Both the position numbers and the translations under genes were made by a program. Below, piece by piece: positions 1-9,947 of a stretch of 64,000 nucleotides of DNA (the first letter of the stretch is position 1; each line of letters starts with the position of its first letter). The notes beneath the pieces were generated by a model. The model did no database searches and was not told where the DNA came from. It was given only the letters and a program-made list of their open reading frames with translations. The stretch covers positions 238,507,832 through 238,571,831 of the forward strand of contig NC_090319.1 in NCBI RefSeq assembly GCF_040869045.1, in the 5' to 3' direction. Source of the DNA: Eurosta solidaginis (Eukaryota; Arthropoda; Insecta; Diptera; Tephritidae).

Positions 1-224
1 TTTTTCTTAAATGATTTTATTCCTATAACCTAAAATACACCTATCACTGTTGGGATAGGATTTTTCAAGGGTTGGAAATGCTCGAATTAAAATCATATAG
101 ATAATGAATTTTTTAAGATATAGTAAATAAAGTATTAAAAAAAAAGGTTCAAAATGTGCTTCACATGGACTAAGTATATAAATATGAGATAGGGAAAATT
201 CTATGAATTTTTACTTTCTTATAA

Positions 225-592
225 AATAAAATAAATGTAAGGCGCGATAACCTCCGAAGAGATCTAAGGCCGAGCTTCTCTTCCAATTTGCGTCGTGCTC
301 CTCTTGATTTTTCCCTACAAATTGGCCGGACGGGACCTACATGTTTTATGCCGACTCCGAACGGCATCTGCAAGGCAGATGAGTTTTCACTGAGAGCTTT
401 TCATGGCAGAAATACAATCGGAGCGCTTGCCAGACACTGCCGAGGGGCGACCCCGCTTAGAAAAATTTTCTTCTAATTGAAAAATCTTATTTCTAAAATT
501 TTGATGTTGCTTTGCCCGGGAGTTGAACCCAGGGCATACGGTGTGATAGGCGGAGCACGCTACCATTACACCACGGTGGCCGCCGTAGCGGT
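225..592 (-). repeat. tRNA-derived SINE
   Basis: Read on the minus strand, the head resembles a tRNA: an A-box-like TGGTGTAATGG is followed about 35 bases later by a B-box-like GGGTTCAACTC. A ~270-bp body follows and ends in a T/A-rich tail near 225. The block has the layout of dispersed tephritid SINEs; that family assignment is from memory. It has no coding capacity and would depend on a LINE for movement. The 5' edge is uncertain because a GGC/GCC-rich stretch continues to about 640. Confidence 0.7.
519..577 (-). promoter_or_regulatory. Internal RNA polymerase III promoter (A and B boxes) of the SINE
   Basis: On the minus strand the A-box-like TGGTGTAATGG lies around 562-574 and the B-box-like GGGTTCAACTC around 520-531. 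Spacing and order match a type 2 pol III promoter. The rest of the sequence cannot fold as a normal tRNA, because the D and anticodon arms are not conserved, so I call a SINE promoter and not a tRNA gene. Confidence 0.6.
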
Positions 593-1726
593 TTACGCCA
601 ACCACTTTTTCGGCGGCGGCGGCGCAGGATCCATAGTATACCGACGGCGGCGCACTGGCGTACTTACTATAAATAACTGGATTTTCTTATTTAAAAAAGT
701 TATATTTAGGAAAGGTTTTGCATTATATATATGTATTTAATGAAATCGACGTTTTGGCCGTTTCGGACCTCCAACGGCAACGGGTTCTATATACTGGACT
801 GATGCGAACTTTTCTCCAGGACCAATGGCTGATATTCAATGTCGCGGCTCAATTTCACCTTCAGTCGCTATTTATGATCTTTTAATAGTCATGATTCCCG
901 TGGCACAGTTTTATCTATTAGCATCAAAGTTGTCCTATTTTTGATTGCGCCAAAGGGCGCTTCCAGTGTTTTCGGTTTTTTTTAAGGGCTACAATCTCCG
1001 AAGTTCGAACAGTAGCAATTCCGAACACCAGTCGTTACCGTGCCTCTTGGCCCTCACGCCGCTTGCCAGCACAAAGCCTATAGGACTATGGGTGTAAATC
1101 ATATAGTCCTCGGCAACTCTACATAATTACAATTTTACAAGTGGGCACTGTACTTTTTATACTAAATCTGTATAGATCCCTGGATAAAATTTTTTAAAAT
1201 TTGCAGACGTTTGTGGTCGAAATAGCATAGACGTTTGTGTTCGACCAATTTTAAGTTGAGAGATGTTAATAAAAATATAATATATTCTTCTCGGCCTTAA
1301 GATAACAATAAGTTTATTATGGTTGACCATATTGGTTTGATTGTCCTGGGAACCACTTTAAGTCTTCTTGGAAAGGTCAGAATCTCACCTGGTAAACGTA
1401 TGTGCCTACATATTCCCATTTGTAACAGTAGCCGTAAAATGTAAGTGATTTTTAAACTTGGTTTGGAAAGGCTATAATAACGATGACTCACTCCAAGGGA
1501 CTAGTAGGTGATGGGGTCGCCAACTTTACGAAATGTAAAATCAGAAGAATTTGGCTGCGGTAATAGCAAAATGTGAAAACCGAAATTAGCGTTTCAGACG
1601 CAGTTTTATAATTTCGCAAACAATCAAAAGAGGTTTGGATATAAGTCCAAGTGATTTTTAAAACCCTTCTCACATGTACATATATCTTAAATTTAAGTGC
1701 AAATCATTTCAAAAGGGTATTTAAGT
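593..1726. other. Unassigned intergenic sequence
   Basis: No open frame with recognisable content. A CAGACGTTTGTG motif and a near copy of it occur about 25 bases apart near 1,204-1,236. ORFs in this stretch are short and show no family signature. Confidence 0.5.
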
Positions 1727-1986
1727 AAGCCCCGTTGAGTAGCGCCAACTGATCGGCCTTTTCATTACCTTCTACTTTATGACCTGAAAGTCAATAAAAA
1801 TGTATTGTATGGCCTGAGCGAGGTCTTTCCAATTATTTTTTGCATTCCAGGACACTTTTTGATAAAGTACTGTATGAGAGTATGGGCTTAATGACCGCCT
1901 GACTATCAATATAAATATTGACGCGTTTGCAGCTTAAGCGCACTTCCTCCAGAATTTCTGCCGCTTTCTTCGCAGCTACAATTTTC
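1727..1986 (-). pseudogene. LINE RNase H domain fragment
   Basis: One minus-strand frame, broken by two stops, reads as an RNase H1-type domain of the kind at the C-terminus of I/R1/LOA-superfamily LINEs. The motif YIDSQAVIK carries the catalytic Asp, SKSVLEC lies downstream, and GHKVEGNEKADQLA carries the conserved His and last Asp. No RT is visible beside it, so it is a detached 3' fragment of an old element. The LOA element near 44 kb is a possible relative, but I cannot compare them directly because that copy lacks this domain. Confidence 0.7.
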
Positions 1987-2507
1987 CAGAGTCAAGCAAA
2001 CGTCAAGCTGTGAAGTTGTGTTTTGATTTTTACTGTGCCTTATTTTGTTTAAAATCAATAAATTTGTTGTTTTTTTAATAATTATTGTGCTAAAATATGT
2101 GTGCACTGCATTTAGCAATTTATAGTTTAGCTTTTGTTTACTTAAATAAATTTTATCTTTAATATAATTTGATCATATTCAAATGATTCATATTTGCAGG
2201 TCACCTTGCATATTTGTTGTTGAGGTTGATTGGCATTTACTTATTTTCAGGTTTCAATTGTTGTTATTTTGCCCGTGCACATTTTTTTCATTTTCTTCTC
2301 ACTGTCACAGATGTTTGCATTGTGTGTTGTTAAGCGTCATTTAATAGTGATCTTAAACTGATCATAAAGTGATATTCAAACTATCCATAGAGTGATTTTC
2401 AAACTGTGATCTCCAATCTATTTTTATTGCCTCCTTCTGTTTAACCAATTCTAACTTTTTTATCCACATTCCCTAAATAAACTTTAAGAGACATTCTTTA
2501 CCTTATA
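1987..2507. other. AT-rich sequence, possible 5' leader of the CR1-type LINE
   Basis: AT-rich, without supported genes. The last ~200 bases lead directly into the LINE ORF1 start at 2,508 and may be its 5' untranslated region. The 5' end of the element cannot be located without another copy. Confidence 0.35.
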
Positions 2508-3586
2508 ATGTACTGCAAATTTTGTAAACTTCCAAGTGAAAAATGTGACGCGATCAACGATAACAAGGGCGTGGGTTGGTCGTGCTTGAAAGGCAGATCC
2601 ACGCAAGTAGATCTTTTTAACCTTTACAAACATACCCGAAACATATTCTCCGAAATCGATAAAGAACTTTCTGCATTGGGGGATAAATTCAAGTATTACG
2701 AAAACTTGTTTAAATCTTTTAAATGTGTTACCGATTTACCTTCTTATGCTAGTAGTGACAGCCGTGATAGTAAACGAAAACGGATTAATGTCTCGGCTGG
2801 CGTACTGACCCTCGAACCATTTCATCCGCACCCAATCGTTCCCGAATGTAGCACCCTAGATCGGGAGTCCTCGCAGTCTCTTCCGCCGTACCAATCCGCC
2901 CGTTAACCTACCACTGTTCAACCATCCTGCCGATCTCCCTCTGCTACGACGACCGTCAGCCGCCGCTCTCCTTCCTCCCTCACCATCTTGGAACGGAAAG
3001 CTTCTGCCCTCCTAGCACTTCCAGCCGTGTATGCTTGTGCTCGTAACACATAAATGTGGTGTATTTATTCAGTAGGAGTTTGTGGGACCTTTACTCGACT
3101 CTTGACGGACTGAGCGTTACCCCAGCCTTAGACAAAACCCACCTCATAAATTAATAAACTTAGGATCCCCAAGTCCACTTACAGTAGAGCCTTCAATATC
3201 AAAGGCACCCTCAACAAAAACTGCAGCTAAAAAAATATTGTACCTGTAAACGGTTCTCAGACGACTTAGCCTGGAACTAGGAAGTTGGTTGTAAAAAATC
3301 CATATCCGTATCAAGATTTGAGAGGGAGGCTTCTGAAGAGGATCTGAAGTCCGATATCTGCTTACAAACCGATCAAGTAACAATACGGGAATTTAATTTT
3401 AGCAATAAAAGAAATGTATCTTCCTTTAGATTAGATGTAGCTATTGAACATTTTGATACTACCTTGAGTAACGATTTTTGGCCCATTGGAGCATTTGTGC
3501 AGGAATTTGAATATAGGCGGAATAAGAGTCTTCCACACTTAGCAAAGATCTCTCTTAATAGCACTGAGTCAAAAAACCATGCTTAA
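2508..3586 (+). pseudogene. ORF1 of a CR1/jockey-type LINE, broken
   Basis: A 132-codon frame (2,508-2,906) opens with a Cys-rich N-terminus (C-X2-C-X8-C, then WSC) resembling the PHD/zinc-finger start of CR1-type ORF1 proteins. A region predicted to be helical and a KRKR basic patch follow. The frame then decays. A later stretch (about 3,430-3,586), ending in TAA, reads LDVAIEHFDTT and FWPIGAFVQEF, which resembles the C-terminal part of LINE ORF1 proteins. ORF1 proteins bind the element RNA as a nucleoprotein. The endonuclease starts about 50 bases downstream, as expected for a two-ORF LINE. The family call is inferred from weak motifs and the neighbouring EN/RT pieces. Confidence 0.6.
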
Positions 3587-3594
3587 AGACCAAA

Positions 3595-3812
3595 TTATTT
3601 GAACTGTTTTTAAAATCATTTAACTTAAGTTACGATATAATTGTTTTTGCTGAAACTTTAATGAAGCCTCATGTCTTTAATTCAGAAGTCCTCTGTTTTA
3701 ACTACCAAATATATCGAAATGACCGCCTGAACAGAGTCGGGTGTGGAGTTCTGCTTGCTGTACACTCTTCAATACTAACTGAAGAGATTAGCGTACCCGC
3801 CATTGATACAAT
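3595..3812 (+). pseudogene. LINE ORF2, piece 1: endonuclease N-terminus
   Basis: The + frame shows the start of an apurinic-type LINE endonuclease: YDIIVFAETL (family pattern Y-D-h-h-x-h-T/A-E-T-x-L, with the catalytic Glu), then YRNDR and GCGVLLAVHS, a G-x-GVLLAV strand typical of CR1/jockey elements. The frame runs to the target site of the MITE at 3,813 and is regained in the same phase after it (4,281). Confidence 0.75.
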
Positions 3813-4272
3813 CATTGTGAATTCATACAAGTGGCGAATGTTTGACAAAAACGTTCACAATAGTATATATATATATAGCCTCGATCACCTGTTAAATCCC
3901 TGTTCGATTACTTAAAACATTTGCTCAATAGTGTTTTTCAAACATTTTTGTAGACGACTGTTATATTGCATTATTTATATATTTTAACATGTTTGCTTAA
4001 CTGGCTGCTCATATTTAATCTATTAACTAGGTTTTAGAAATTAATATTAATATGTAGTCTGATTTTCTGCATACACCTTTAAACGAAAAACTGATTTGAA
4101 ACACAAATGAGCAATTCATGGCACTTCAATTTAATAAACGAGAGCAAAAAACAAACCATTCTTCCATTCTCTGGCCATTCGCGACAGCTGTTCTCCCTGT
4201 CAGCTATTATTTGACAGGTAAGTATGGCAATGGAGGAATGGAAAGATTCTTCGCTTGTATGTATTCACAATG
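3813..4272 (+). mobile_element. hAT-like MITE, copy 1 (460 bp)
   Basis: The element begins CATTGTGAATTCATACAAG and ends with the imperfect inverted copy CTTGTATGTATTCACAATG. It is flanked by a perfect 8-bp target-site duplication GATACAAT (3,805-3,812 and 4,273-4,280). An 8-bp TSD points to hAT. Removing the element and one TSD restores the interrupted LINE reading frame exactly. It has no coding capacity. A second copy lies inverted at 39,330-39,780. The TIR differs from that of the large hAT element at 8,752, so that transposase is not an obvious donor. Confidence 0.88.
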
Positions 4273-4280
4273 GATACAAT

Positions 4281-4566
4281 TGAGTTCTTATGCATATGCA
4301 CTCAGCTAGCAAATAGCCACATTTATTTAGCCATCTGTTATATCCCGCCATCTTCTGAACTGTCCGTTTATATGCATCACATTTCCTTGCTAAAAACTGT
4401 AAATTCGATGCTACAGCCTTCCGATTCCATTATTGTCTTGGGTGACTTCAATATGCCGCACATTTCATGGTTCATCTCTGACTGTAACATCGTACCAGTT
4501 TCGTCAAAGTCTTCCAACAATGAATTTCCAGACGGAATAGCCGAACTTTGTCTTCAACAAATCAAC
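4281..4566 (+). pseudogene. LINE ORF2, piece 2: endonuclease middle
   Basis: Continues piece 1 in the same frame after the MITE. It shows ICYIPPSSE and SIIVLGDFNMPHISW, the conserved P-P and GDFN-x-P-x-I-x-W strands of LINE endonucleases, where the Asp and Asn are catalytic. The frame stops at the RTE insertion point (TSD TCAAC, 4,562-4,566) and resumes at 7,994. Confidence 0.85.
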
Positions 4567-7500
4567 TTACTTACTTACTTAATTGGCGCTTAACCGTCTA
4601 AACGGTTATGGCCGTCCAACAAGGCGCGCCAGTCGCTCCTTCGCTCCGCCAACCGGCGCCAATTGGTCACACCAAGGGAGTTTAAATCGTTTTCCACCTG
4701 GTCCTTCCAACGGAGTGGGGGCCGCCCTCTACCTCTGCTTCCATAGGCGGGTTCCGATAGAAACACTTTCTTGGCCGGAGCATCATCTTTCATTCGCATA
4801 ACATGGCCTAGCCAGCGCAGCCGCTGCGTTTTAATTCGCTGGACTATGTTGATGTCTGCGTATAGCTCGTACAGCTCATCGTTAAATCTTCTTCGGTACT
4901 CGCCATCGCCAACGCGTAGAGGTCCATAAATCTTTCGAAGAACTTTTCTCTCGAACACTCCCAAAGCCGCTTCATCTGCTGTTGTCATGGTCCATGCTTC
5001 TGCCCCATATAGCAGGACGGGTACGATAAGTGACTTGTAGAGTATGATCTTCGTTCGCCGAGAGAGGACTTTACTTTTCAATTGCCTACCTAGTCCAAAG
5101 TAGCATTTATTGGCAAGATTGATTCTTCGCTGGATTTCAGTACTGATGTTGTTGCTAATGTTGATGCTGGTTCCCAAATAAACGAAGTCTTTTACTATTT
5201 CGAAATTATGGCTGCCAACAGTAGCGTGGTTGCCAAGGCGCATATGCGCTGACTCTTTGCTCGATGACAGCAGGTACTTCGTTTTGTCCTCATTCACCAT
5301 CAAACCCATCTTTACCGCTTCTTTTTCCAGCTTGGAGTAAGCAGAACTAACAGCGCGGGTGTTTAGGCCGATGATATCAATGTCATCAGCATATGCCAGT
5401 AATTGCACGCTTTTATAGTATATTGTTCCAGTGCGGTTAAGTTCTGCAGCTAGTATAATTTTCTCCAGCATCAAATTAAAGAAATCGCACGATAGGGGGT
5501 CACCCTGTCTGAAACCTCGTTTAGTTTCGAACGGCTCGGAGAGGTCCTTCCCAATTCTGACTGAGCTGATGGTGTTGCTCAACGTCATTTTGCACAGCCG
5601 TATAAGTTTTGCGGGGAAACCAAATTCAGACATAGCGGCATATAGGCAGCTCCTTTTCGTGCTGTCGAAGGCGGCTTTAAAGTCGACGAAGAGGTGATGT
5701 GTGTCGATTCTCTTTTCACGGGTTTTTTCCAAGATTTGGCGCATTGTGAAAATCTGGTCGATGGTAGATTTACCAGGTCTGAAGCCGCACTGATAAGGTC
5801 CAATCAGCCGGTTCACGGTGGGCTTCAATCTTTCGCACAATACACTTGAAAGGACCTTATATGCGATACTAAGAAGGCTGATTCCACGATAGTTGGTGCA
5901 TTATGCAGTATCCCCCTTCTTGTGGACTGGGCAAAGAACACTTAGATTCCAACCGTCGGGCATGCTTTCGTCCGCCCATATTTTGCTAAGAAGCTGCTCC
6001 ATGCGCCTTACCAACTCCTCGCCGCCGAACTTGAATAGCTCCGCAGGCAATCCATCAGCGCCCACGGCCTTGTTGTTTTTCAATCTGGTTATTGCTATTC
6101 TAACTTCGTCATAATCGGGCGGGGGGACATATATTCCATCATCATCGATTGTGGGATCGGGTTCTTCATCTCTGCGCGGTGAATTGCTGCCTCCATTTAG
6201 GAGAGCAGAGAAGTGTTCCCTCCATAATCTAAGCACTCTCTGGACATCAGTTACAAGGTCGCCGTTTTCATTCCTACAGGAGTTTGCCCCGGTCTTAAAA
6301 CCTTCCGTCTGTCGCCGTATTTTTTGGTAGAATTTTCGGGCGTTATTCCTGGTGGCTAACAGCTCAAGCTCCTCGCACTCACGCCTTTCTGCTTCTGCTT
6401 TTTTCTTCCTGAAAAGGCGTCTCGCTTCCCTTTTCAACTCACGATAGCGTTCACACACTCCTCTTGTCGCGCTCGCTTTTAACGTAGCCTTGTAGGCAGC
6501 GTCTTTTCTTTCTGTTGCAACGCGGCATTCTTCATCATACCAGTTGTTTTTTCGTGGCCGCCGGTAACCAATTTTTTCCTCGGCGGCAGTATGAAGTGCT
6601 TTGGAGATATGCTCCCACTGCTCCTGTATTCCTTCAGGATGAGTTGTGCCCTCAGAGAGCAGGTGTGAGAGTCGAGTTGCGAAATCATTGGCAGTCTGTT
6701 GTGATTGAAGCTTTTCGACGTCTAGCTTTCCTTGTGTTTTTTGTTCCTTGTTTTTAGCCGCGTTGAGGCGGGTGCGTATTTTGGCTGCAACGAGATAATG
6801 GTCCGAATCGATGTTAGGTCCTCGGATCGTTCGCACATCTAAAACACTGGAGGCATGCCGTCCGTCTATCACAACGTGATCGATCTGATTGCGAGTATTT
6901 CGATCAGGAGACAGCCATGTAGCTTGATGTATCTTTTTATGCATGAACCTCGTGCTTGATATGACCATGTTTCGAGCACCGGCAAAGTCAATCAGCCTCA
7001 GTCCGTTAGGAGAAGTTTCATTGTGTAGGCTGAACTTTCCGACTGTAGGGCCAAAAACACCTTCTTTGCCCACCCTGGCGTTAAAGTCGCCAAGCACGAC
7101 TTTTATATCATGACGGGGGCAGCGCTCGTATGTGCGTTCTAATTGTTCATAAAAAGTGTCTTTCACCTCATCGTCTTTCTCCTCTGTCGGCGCATGGGCG
7201 CAGATGAATGATATATTAAAAAATTTTGCTTTTATTCGAATAGCGGCGAGACGCTCGTCCACAGGCGTGAACGCCAGCACTTGGCGACAAAGTCTCTCTC
7301 CCACCACGACTCCGACGCCGAAACTGCGCTTATTCGCATGGCCACTCCAATATATGTCACAATTTTTGATCTTCTTTCTTCCTTGCTTCGTCCAACGCAT
7401 TTCTTGGATGGCGGTGATGTCAGATTTTGCTTTGACGAGGACATCAACCAGCCGGGCATCTGCACCAATCCCATTCAGGGAGCGGACGTTCCAGGTGCAT

Positions 7501-7988
7501 GCCCTCAATTCATTGTCCTTCAAACGTTTGCCATGGTCGTCATCAATAGAGAGTGTATTTATCCGAGGCTTGTTGTTATATTTCATTGGAGTATGGTTTT
7601 ACGTGGCGGGTCCCAAGCCCAGCGCACAACCCGCTCAGCGGGGGTGAAAATATTACTTGGCACGTTTATATAGCGAGCCGCTTGCTCCAAGACAGACGCC
7701 CGCTTGCAGCCGCACCTAGAGGTGTACAGACGCTGCCGATGAAATCTCCCCCGGCTAGCCCTTAAACCGATTATGTCAGAGTGGCCTAGCCAGGTTGTCG
7801 CCTTCTCACATTAGCTCACCGCTAAACGGGTGTTTAGCGGCTACCCAGAGGATACTTCGCCGCAAGCGACCGGCAGTAGTGAGCTGCTTGAACCGCATGC
7901 AAAAGAATCGCTCTGGCCATTCCCAGGTGAATGGCGGTCAGAAGCTTTCCCCACTTTCGTGGACTTCTACATACGGCCCCACCCTCCG
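4567..7988 (-). mobile_element. RTE-clade LINE, near full length (3.4 kb)
   Basis: The 3' end is an AATTAAGTAAGTAAG-type short tandem tail at 4,567-4,582, with no poly(A), as is usual for RTE elements. The 5' end is near 7,988. A 5-bp direct repeat TCAAC (4,562-4,566 and 7,989-7,993) is the likely target-site duplication, and removing the element returns the host LINE to frame. The ~400 bases between 7,587 and 7,988 form a GC-rich 5' region before the single ORF. Confidence 0.85.
4590..7586 (-). pseudogene. RTE endonuclease-reverse transcriptase with one internal stop
   Basis: A single minus-strand frame of 999 codons contains one in-frame TAA at 5,901-5,903 and no frameshift that I can see. 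Domain order: APE-type endonuclease, about residues 25-260 (ACTWNVRSLNG, HAPTE, LGDFNARVG, RNQIDHVVIDG, SDHYLVAAKI); a charged linker; then RT, with NNKAVGADGLPAELFK, NYRGISLL just after the stop, FVDFKAAFDS, RQGDPLS, catalytic AYADDI and LGTSI. A C-terminal RLRWLGHVMRM segment is typical of RTE. The enzyme would nick the target and copy its own RNA there. The lone nonsense codon lies between the RT fingers and the active site, so this copy should make no functional protein. It looks young. Confidence 0.9.
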
Positions 7989-7993
7989 TCAAC

Positions 7994-8743
7994 ATCCAAT
8001 CAAATAAAGCCGGAAAAGTATTAGATTTAGCCTTTGTGGATGATGACTCAAATTATTCCATTAATCGATGCAAGCCCATTATTGAACCTGAAGATGTTTA
8101 CCACCCTTCCCTCAAAATAGTTTATGAAGTGTTAAATGATGCTGGTAACCGCGGTAATAATGGATTCAACTCCAATTATCGTTTCGACTTTGCGAAGGCC
8201 AATTTCAAAAAATTAAATCGTGATCTATCTCGAATAGTGTGGAGCAAAGCGTTTCTCACTTTTACAATACCATTTACTGTATTTTGGAAAAATACTTACC
8301 TAAGCGGATTTGTGTACATTTCGATACAAGTCAAGTATGGTTCACTAAAGAGCTGAAAATTTTAAAAAATAAAAAGTATCGGTCTTTCAAGTTGTTAAAA
8401 AGACTGGTTTACATAACCAATATTTAGAGTACTCAATTCTACGCCATAAGTATTTTCAATTAAACAAAAAGTGTTACAAAGCTTATCTTTGCAAAATAAA
8501 AAAATATAATTTACAATCCGAAGGCATTTTACGAATTCGTAAACTCTAATCGCAGAGCGAAAGGGTTTCCATCATCTATGAAATTGAAAGATAATATTTC
8601 CAGCGATGATCAAGAGATTGCCAGCTTAAATTACTCTATTGAGACCAAAGTTTCGCCTGATGAATAACCATACCATCTTGATACGTGTAATTCAATCAGA
8701 GCGCCATTTATATCTTCAGAAGATGTATTATCTTATTTAAAAA
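7994..8743 (+). pseudogene. LINE ORF2, piece 3: endonuclease end to RT start
   Basis: Resumes the interrupted frame: GKVLDLAFVDD, then EDVYHPSLKI, where CR1-type endonucleases carry a D-x-x-HP-x-L strand. After a frameshift near 8,240 come QVWFTKELKILKNKK and, in further shifted frames, FYEFVNSNRRAKGFPS and APFISSEDVLSYLKTLK, the linker and first RT finger of CR1/jockey elements. At least two frameshifts show it was already dead or has decayed since. It stops at the hAT target site (TSD CTTTAAAG, 8,744-8,751). Confidence 0.8.
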
Positions 8744-8751
8744 CTTTAAAG

Positions 8752-9325
8752 CAGACCTGCTAAATTTGAATTAGCATTAGTAATCAATTAATTAGATGCC
8801 TATTTTAATGGCCAATGATTATTTCAATTGTTTTCCGTAAAAAGCAATTACTAATTGATTACCATTAGAAAAAAATCAAAAAAAAAATCATGACTTTTTC
8901 CGATTATTGAAAAAAAAAATCAAAAAAATCAAAAATAATCAAAAGTAATCAAAAGGCCCTTTTGATTACTTTTGATTATTTTTGATTTTTTTTGATTTTT
9001 ATTTTTTGATTTTTTTTTGATTATTTTTAATTATTTTTCTGCTTTGTTGAAAGAAAAATTCTCGTTTGTTGCATGCACGGAATAATTTCTACATACAAGT
9101 ACATTTTAGGATGCAATATTAAATCGTAACCGCTTATCGAGGCAAATATATACATGCACCATATAGGATAAGTATATACACGTGCATAATTTGCTACACT
9201 CATTATCAAAAATAATAACGTTATGGTTCATCCTTAAGTAAAGCCAATTTTGTTTTGTATACAAAAGTAATATATCCACTATTATGGATTACGTTATGGC
9301 TATGCACTGATTGTTTTGTACATAC
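8752..9325. repeat. hAT left terminal inverted repeat with palindrome
   Basis: Matches, inverted, the segment 14,905-15,504. Shared blocks include the outer CAGACCTG, the CAAAAAAATC-rich stretch, TCGTTTGTTGCATGCACGG and ATGCACTGATTGTT near the inner edge. An almost perfect hairpin lies at 8,921-8,993: a stem of about 35 bp (ending CAAAAGTAATCAAAAG) around a 3-base GCC loop. Such long TIRs are unusual for hAT elements, whose TIRs are normally 10-30 bp. Confidence 0.85.
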
Positions 9326-9947
9326 CAGAACATTGGAGGATGTACCGGTATATCGTGAGCGCTTATGCTCATACAATAGGTATGAGTAATACTACTTAGG
9401 TTGATAGATTCACTTCCAACTGGAGCGATCCTCTAAGTTGTCATTCATCATCATGATTAGCTGTCTAACCGAAGGTTGTTATGTCCCAGATAAATTTATT
9501 AACAGAAGTCCATGTACATTAGATTAAAGTTTCTTTTTATTTCCTTATGATTACGTCTAGGATATTTCCTATCAAATCTTAAGTTTTGCATAGTGAACCA
9601 TATTTTTAGTATTAACCACGGAAATTACAGAAAAGTGAGGTTTCGTACTAATCTAATGTACATGATCAATGGTACAGTTAGGAAATGTAAGCTGTGGTAA
9701 TTTCATGTTATTTTTTTATTAATTTTATATATATGTGTTTTTGTAAACATAAAAATTGCATAAGTTGATGTTTTAAAAAGAAATAGTGATGTTATGAAAT
9801 GTGTATCTAATTAATAATTATTTGAATCAATTACACATTTTTTCATTAAATTAACATTGCCAAAAATAACGATATTTCGATGGAAATTAAAACTTAAAAG
9901 AAAGTAAAATAAGAGGTATATTCATTATCTAAAAGTTGTTTTAGTCT
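9326..9947. other. hAT 3' untranslated and inner flank
   Basis: AT-rich sequence between the left TIR and the transposase stop. A short AATAAG-like signal near 9,907 on the + strand is on the wrong strand to serve the gene. I see no other ORF or repeat here. Confidence 0.4.

Noticed and set aside
519..592. tRNA gene
   Set aside because: A and B boxes are present, but the acceptor, D and anticodon arms do not fold as a tRNA and the body continues as a SINE.
7156..7673. Overlapping + strand ORFs of 130-163 codons
   Set aside because: Shadows of the RTE endonuclease frame on the opposite strand.
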